In this document: positions 59,382 through 64,000 of the stretch, piece by piece
How the letters are laid out: the number at the start of each line of letters is the position of its first letter
Position numbering within the stretch: position 1 is the first letter of the stretch
NCBI GenBank assembly: GCA_933228675.1
Contig: OW121740.1
Location: 161,520,806-161,584,805 of the forward strand
Source of the DNA: Stomorhina lunata
Taxonomy: Eukaryota > Arthropoda > Insecta > Diptera > Rhiniidae
DNA: 64,000 nt
Direction: 5' to 3'
The notes under the pieces: generated by a model
What the model was told of the DNA's origin: nothing
Databases searched by the model: none
What the model saw: the letters and a program-made list of their open reading frames with translations, nothing else
Made by a program: the position numbers and the translations under genes

Positions 59382-62266
59382 GTAAGTTTTTGTTTTTTTT
59401 TTTTAAGTTTTTTTATATTGGTCTTACTCTATTTTATGTTTACAATAAGTTTTTCGAAATTTCTAAATATTGAGTGCCTGTTTTTTTTTGAGGGGGGAAT
59501 GGAGTGTTTTGATCTACGGTTCAATACTTTTTTTAACTATTTTTAATTTTGTGTATCATACGATCTATTTTGTAAATAAATCTTCTGTTTCAAACTTCTA
59601 GGCTTAAATATAGATTTTGAACAATTTAAAATGGGGAGGCCGGTATAACTTTATATACCAACATTTTGAGTAATTAAAACGCCTTCAAATAAACCCTCCA
59701 AACTATAAAGTGTAAAGAAAAAATTTTGTTTTTTTTCCAAAAATTTGTGGCATATTTTTAGGATATATTATATTATATAGCTTATTATATAGCTTGTTCG
59801 AACAATTTATAAGTAAATTTGTAAGTTATTTTAAGCAAATTTTTTGTTTATGGCCTCTAGAAAAAAGCACAGTCTTACAAGCTTAGAAGCTATTTAAACG
59901 TCCTAAAAGTATGCAACACATTTTTTTAAACGAAAATTTAGATTTACACAATTTCCCCAAAAATATCAGATTATTCGATTTGAGTCGAAAAAGTTTATAC
60001 TATAGCAAATTTAATTGCATGCTTTAAGCAAAATCGTGTTTATATTTTATAAAAAAGAAATCACTGAATTTTGGGGATAATTTTTTTTAATTTTGTAAAT
60101 TAATCTACTCAACTTAAAAAATAAGCAAAAATGCTAAATAATTATGTTGGGATTTCCTAAAAGTATACTACAAAATTTTGACTAGAATCGATGGCTTAAA
60201 TTTTTTTCTAAACTCGAATAGTATTTCAAAATTTCTTTAAAAGATCTTGGAAAAGCAACTTTTCGTCAACTTTTCTTTAGAAATATCTTCCTATTGTCAA
60301 CTTTTCAATTACAATGTCTTCCTATCGCGAACTTTTCGATGGAAATAGCTTCCTTTTGTAAACTTTTCTATAAAAATATCTTCCTAAAGTCAACATTTTA
60401 TAGAAGTATCTTCCTATCGTCTACTTTTCTATATAAATATCTTCCTATAGTGAACTTATCTTTAGAAGTAACTTCCTATCGTGAACTTTTCTATGAAAAT
60501 TTTTTTATATCGTCAACTTTTCTATAGCAATATCATCATATTCTCAACTTTTCTATATAAATATCTTCCTATCGTCAACCTTTTTAAAGAAATATCTTCC
60601 AATTTTTCTATAGAATTGTTGCTCTATCGTCAACTTTTCTATAGAAGTATTGTTCTATCATCATCTTTTCTATAGAAAAATTATTCGTCAACATTTCTAT
60701 AGATATTTTGCCCTATCATCAACTTATCTATAGAAGTATTGTTTTATCTTCAACTTTTTAAGAGAAATATCTTCCTATCTTCAACTTTTCTTTAGAAATA
60801 TTTTCCTATGGTCAACTTTTCTATAGAAATATTGTCATATCGTCAACTTTTTTAAAGAAATATTGTCCTCTCGTCAATTTTTTTTTAGAAATATTGTCCT
60901 ATCGTCAATTTTTCTATAGAAATATTTTCATATCGTCAACTTTTCTATATAAATATTGTCCTCCTATAGAAATTTTGTCTTCCTATCTTCAAGTTTTCTA
61001 TAGAAATATTTTCCTATCGTCAACATTTCTATAGAAATATTGTCCTATCGTCAATTTTTCTATAGAAATATTGTTCTATCGTCAACTTTTCTATAGAAAT
61101 ATTGTCCTATGGTCAACTTTTCTATAGAAGTATTGTCATATCGTGAACTTTTATATAGAAATGTTGTCCTATTGTTAATTTTTTTAATATAAATATTGTC
61201 CTATCGTCAACTTTTCTAAAGAAATGTTGTCTAATCATCAATATTTCTATAGAAATATTGATCTATCGTCAACTTTTATATAGAAATATTTTCCTATCGT
61301 CAACTTTTCTATGGAAATATTTTTCTATCGTCAAATTTTTAATGGAAATACGAGTATCTTCCTATTTTCAACTTTTCTATAGAAATATTTTCCTGTCGTC
61401 AACTTTTGTATAGAAATATTGTCCTATCGTCAACTTTTCTAAAGAAATGTTGTCGAACCGTCAATTTTTTTATAGAAATGTAGTCCTATCGTCAACTTTT
61501 CTACAGAAATATTGTCCTTTCGTCAACTTTTCAATAGAAATATTGTCCTATCGTCGACTTTTGTATAGAAATATTATGCTATCGTCAACTTTTCTATAGA
61601 AATATTGTCCTATCGTCAACTTTTTTACAGAAATATTGTCCTATCGTCAACTTTTCTATAGAAATATTGTCCTATCGTCAACTTTTCTATAGAAATATTG
61701 TCCTATCGTCAACTTTTCTATGGAAATATTTTCCTATCGTCAACTTATGTATAGAAATATTGTCCTATCGTCAACTTTTCTATAGAAATATTGTCCTATC
61801 GTCAACTTTTCTATAGAAATATTGTCCTATCGTCAACTTTTCTATAGAAATATCGTCAACTTTTCTATAGATATATTTTCCTATCGTCAACTTTTCTATA
61901 GAAATATTTTCCTATCGTCAACTTTTTTATTGAAATATTTTTCTATCGTTAAAAGCGTTGAAGACATATCATCCCGTGATTATACAATTAAAAAAATCAG
62001 ACACTCCGTATAAAAGGGCTCAACTCAATAAAGTTTCTAAATTTTTTTTTAATTTAATTTTTTTTTTAATGAAAAATGTATGTCACTATTTATTTCCTTA
62101 AGTCTTAACTTCTTTTTCTAAACTCTATTTTCAATATTTTTATATATAACAAAAAATAATTTTTTATACCATAATTTATGTGAATTTATTAATTATAAAT
62201 TTTTTTATATTTAATTTAATTTATTTTTGCTTTTTTCTTTAAAAAAAAAAAAATTTCGCTTTGCAG
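59382..62266 (+). other. slo intron between the S2 and S3 exons
   Basis: 2,885 bp, GTAAGT at 59,382 to TTTGCAG at 62,266. It contains AT-rich unique sequence, two TACTTTTAGG-type motifs inverted (59,902; 60,156), and the 31-bp array at about 60,240-61,960. Confidence 0.9.
60240..61960. repeat. 31-bp minisatellite inside the slo intron
   Basis: About 55 units of 31 bp: CGTCAACTTTTCTATAGAAA followed by TATTGTCCTAT (starts at 61,681 and 61,712). Units are diverged at the left end and most uniform at 61,560-61,860. The palindromic TTTTCTATAGAAA core links it to the other arrays, while the CGTCAAC and TGTCCTAT parts are specific to this locus. Overlapping small + frames are by-products. Confidence 0.97.
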
Positions 62267-62378
62267 TTCATAGCGGCGTCCGATAAACTTTGGTTTATGT
62301 TAGAAATGTACAGTTTTGTAGATTATTTTACAATACCCCCGTCCTTTGTATCAATATATTTAGATCGAACATGGATCG
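62267..62378 (+). CDS. slo: slowpoke BK channel, exon with S2 end and S3
   Basis: Thirty-seven codons plus one base, from TTTGCAG/TTCATAGCG to TGGATCG/GTAAGA. It reads [20 protein letters not shown] then [17 protein letters not shown], and the final G starts a split Gly codon completed in the next exon. This is the end of S2, the short linker and S3. The FVDY Asp corresponds to the S3 charged residue of the BK voltage sensor. Identity to the insect Slowpoke family is effectively complete across the exon. The upstream ATG-started frame at 62,261 is an artefact of reading through the intron. Confidence 0.97.
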
Positions 62379-62783
62379 GTAAGATTTCAAAATTTATTTT
62401 ATTATTTTTTTTTCGATATGATTTGTTTTGTTTTCCTTTTTTTTGGTAATTATTTAAATTAAAACAAAATTGATTTGAAAAAATCAAGGAAAAAAAAAGA
62501 GATAAAAAAACGAAACGAATTTAATTTCTTTAATTTAAAAAACAAGTCAATATTATTATTATAATTATTATTTGTCAAACATACAAACGATTTGTCTGCT
62601 TGATCGAAATGCATGATTGTAATGATAATGCTTAACACTATTATATGTACTAGTACATTTAACAAACAACGATTATATTCCCATCTCCAATTCCAAAATC
62701 TTCATCATTCAACCTACTTCACCGCCTATGTCATCTTTAACTTCAAATGCCTGCCAAAAAAAATAAACCCAAAACCTACAAAG
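62379..62783 (+). other. slo intron between the S3 and S4 exons
   Basis: 405 bp. Donor CG/GTAAGA is good. The acceptor is CCTACAAAG, without a pyrimidine tract next to it; the last 45 bases are A-rich, and the nearest CT-rich stretch is at about 62,680-62,745. Phase (1) is consistent on both sides. Confidence 0.85.
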
Positions 62784-62935
62784 GTCTTCGTTTTCTGAGA
62801 GCTCTGCGTCTTATGACTGTACCGGATATATTGCAATATTTAAATGTTTTAAAAACATCCAGCTCTATACGTTTGGCGCAATTGGTATCGATTTTTATAT
62901 CCGTGTGGTTAACAGCAGCTGGTATTATACATCTG
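62784..62935 (+). CDS. slo: slowpoke BK channel, exon with S4 and S5
   Basis: Two bases (GT) complete the split Gly codon, then 50 codons: [19 protein letters not shown] (S4 with its Arg residues), [14 protein letters not shown] (S4-S5 linker), [17 protein letters not shown] (S5). It ends at CATCTG/GTATGT in phase 0. In the family S4 senses voltage and S5 lines the pore domain; the next exon should begin with the LENSGD turret region and selectivity filter, beyond this window. The opposite-strand 60-codon frame here is a shadow. Confidence 0.97.
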
Positions 62936-63818
62936 GTATGTAAAAAAATTCTTTTCATTTCATTTAATTTATGTTTTAATATTTTATAATATTTGTAATT
63001 AAATACTTTGTAATTTGTGTATTTTGATAATATTTAATACATGGTGTAACTAAAAACGAGCCCTAATTGATAAAATTAAAATTTTATGAAATTTTAGTAT
63101 AAAATTTAGAAACAAGGATTTCATGTTATTAAACAAAGCAATTGGAACTGGAGGTCTTTCCTATCATAGGTTAGTTAAGTGAGACAGATTAATCAGACTG
63201 AAGTCCATTGTGTTACAAGGAAATCTTGTATATCATTATGTATTAAGTTTATTCAACATACAGACATTTGGATATTAAGAACGATGCTCCATTGAGTCAA
63301 TGGATTTGCTTTGCGCCTTTTCTGTACATGATAGGGTGTTCATTTTACTCGACTTTTAACTGTTTAAAAATGGGGTTTTTGAATTACTCGGAAAATCGAT
63401 TAATCGTCAAAAATTACTCGAGTTAATCGAGAAAAATAATTATCTTAAAATTACTCAAATAAAATATTTTCATGAGCTATTTTAATGAAATTATAGTGTT
63501 TTATAAACAAAAAAATTAAAAATTCACAATAAAAATACATAAAAGAAAAATAAAGAGGACATTTGTACCATATATTTGAAACATATCGTCAACCTAAATA
63601 TTTAAAGTGTGTCTATTTATGTATACATGTTTATATTGATCGCCTAAAGTAATATTTCGATTTGAAAAATCCTGATTTTGATCTAATAGATTTGTAGAAT
63701 CTATGACTACCTTTTACCTACCTTCACAATGAGATCTTCAACACTACTATAGTAGGATCTGCGATTACATTGCGTCCTTTAATTGAACTATTTATATTAG
63801 GACGTACTATTATTGTAA
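62936..63818 (+). other. slo intron after the S5 exon (open at right)
   Basis: Starts GTATGT. Apart from a short repeat-like segment at 63,375-63,440 (AATTACTCGGAAAATCGATT, then ATTACTCGAGTTAATCGAG), it is unique and AT-rich. No further slo exon is visible before the transposon at 63,819. Confidence 0.6.
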
Positions 63819-64000
63819 TGGGTGTTTTTTTAGAGGTATAGAACTTCGAATTGAAATAAAACACAAGAAAATCGTTTTAATGTCCATCAATTTGGCTTTA
63901 TTGGAAGGATAATTTTATGCCATTAATGTTTAAATATGATTTCGGGCGTGTGGCCGCCGCGGCTGGCTCGAATAAAGCCAATTCTACAGGTCCAATTTTC
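63819..64000 (-). pseudogene. mariner-type transposase, C-terminal end (cut by right edge)
   Basis: On the minus strand the last 25 codons of a transposase run from the window edge to a stop at 63,923-63,925, ending CRIGFIRASRGGHTPEIIFK then H. The RGGH....IIF ending is typical of the tails of mariner-superfamily transposases common in insect genomes. Downstream, an AATAAAGCCAAATTG stretch and then a terminal segment TTCTATACCTCTAAAAAAAC (63,825-63,844, minus strand) mark the 3' end. Whether the rest is intact cannot be seen. Confidence 0.7.

Noticed and set aside
59361..59546. 61-codon frame starting in the slo S1/S2 exon
   Set aside because: Only its first seven codons are exon; the rest reads through the GTAAGT donor into intron.
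60294..62013. Several 60-80-codon + frames with LFYRNI-type repeats
   Set aside because: By-products of the 31-bp array in the slo intron.
62776..62958. Antisense 60-codon frame
   Set aside because: Shadow of the slo S4-S5 exon.

Overview
The window is a very AT-rich stretch of an insect genome. It almost certainly comes from a higher (schizophoran) fly, and a blow fly or house fly relative would fit; that placement is inference. Only one host gene is recognisable. At 59,223-62,935 on the + strand, three consecutive coding exons encode segments S1 to S5 of Slowpoke (slo), the BK-type calcium- and voltage-activated potassium channel. Reading phase and GT/AG splice sites agree across both introns. 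The rest of the channel (pore, RCK domains, C-terminus) lies beyond the right edge. The exon for the extracellular N-terminus and S0 segment was not found.

Most of what lies upstream (1-59,222) reads as slo 5' intronic or control sequence, or intergenic DNA. Three places look like candidate 5' exons ending in good donor sites: 19,398-19,441, about 27,120-27,348, and 53,579-53,614. The last follows a TATA-containing, CRE-like region at about 52,830-52,890. Drosophila slo uses several alternative promoters and first exons, so this layout is plausible, but none of the three is proven.

Two kinds of repeat fill the rest. (1) Minisatellite arrays near 1, 0.7-1.5, 4.8-7.2, 12.9-13.7, 39.7-41.0, 48.5-51.4, 53.7-54.9, 56.1-58.4 and 60.2-62.0 kb. 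Most are built from units of about 28-31 bp (19 bp in one) around related A/T-tract cores such as TTTTCTATAGAAAA. (2) A dense, nested set of transposable-element relics. These include a dispersed family with hairpins at both ends (Helitron/Helentron-like, about 10 copies), giant foldback elements, and two TIR elements with 3-bp TTA duplications (PIF/Harbinger-type). There is also a piggyBac-type MITE with TTAA, a Mutator-like element with a perfect 9-bp duplication, and a CCCAGC-ended TIR element carrying a tRNA-like sequence. Coding relics are a 5'-truncated LINE with a 13-bp target duplication, a second LINE fragment, a Tc1-like transposase relic, and a mariner-type transposase tail cut by the right edge.

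No CRISPR array, operon or intact mobile-element protein is present. Nearly all other long open frames are by-products of tandem repeats or of transposon relics.
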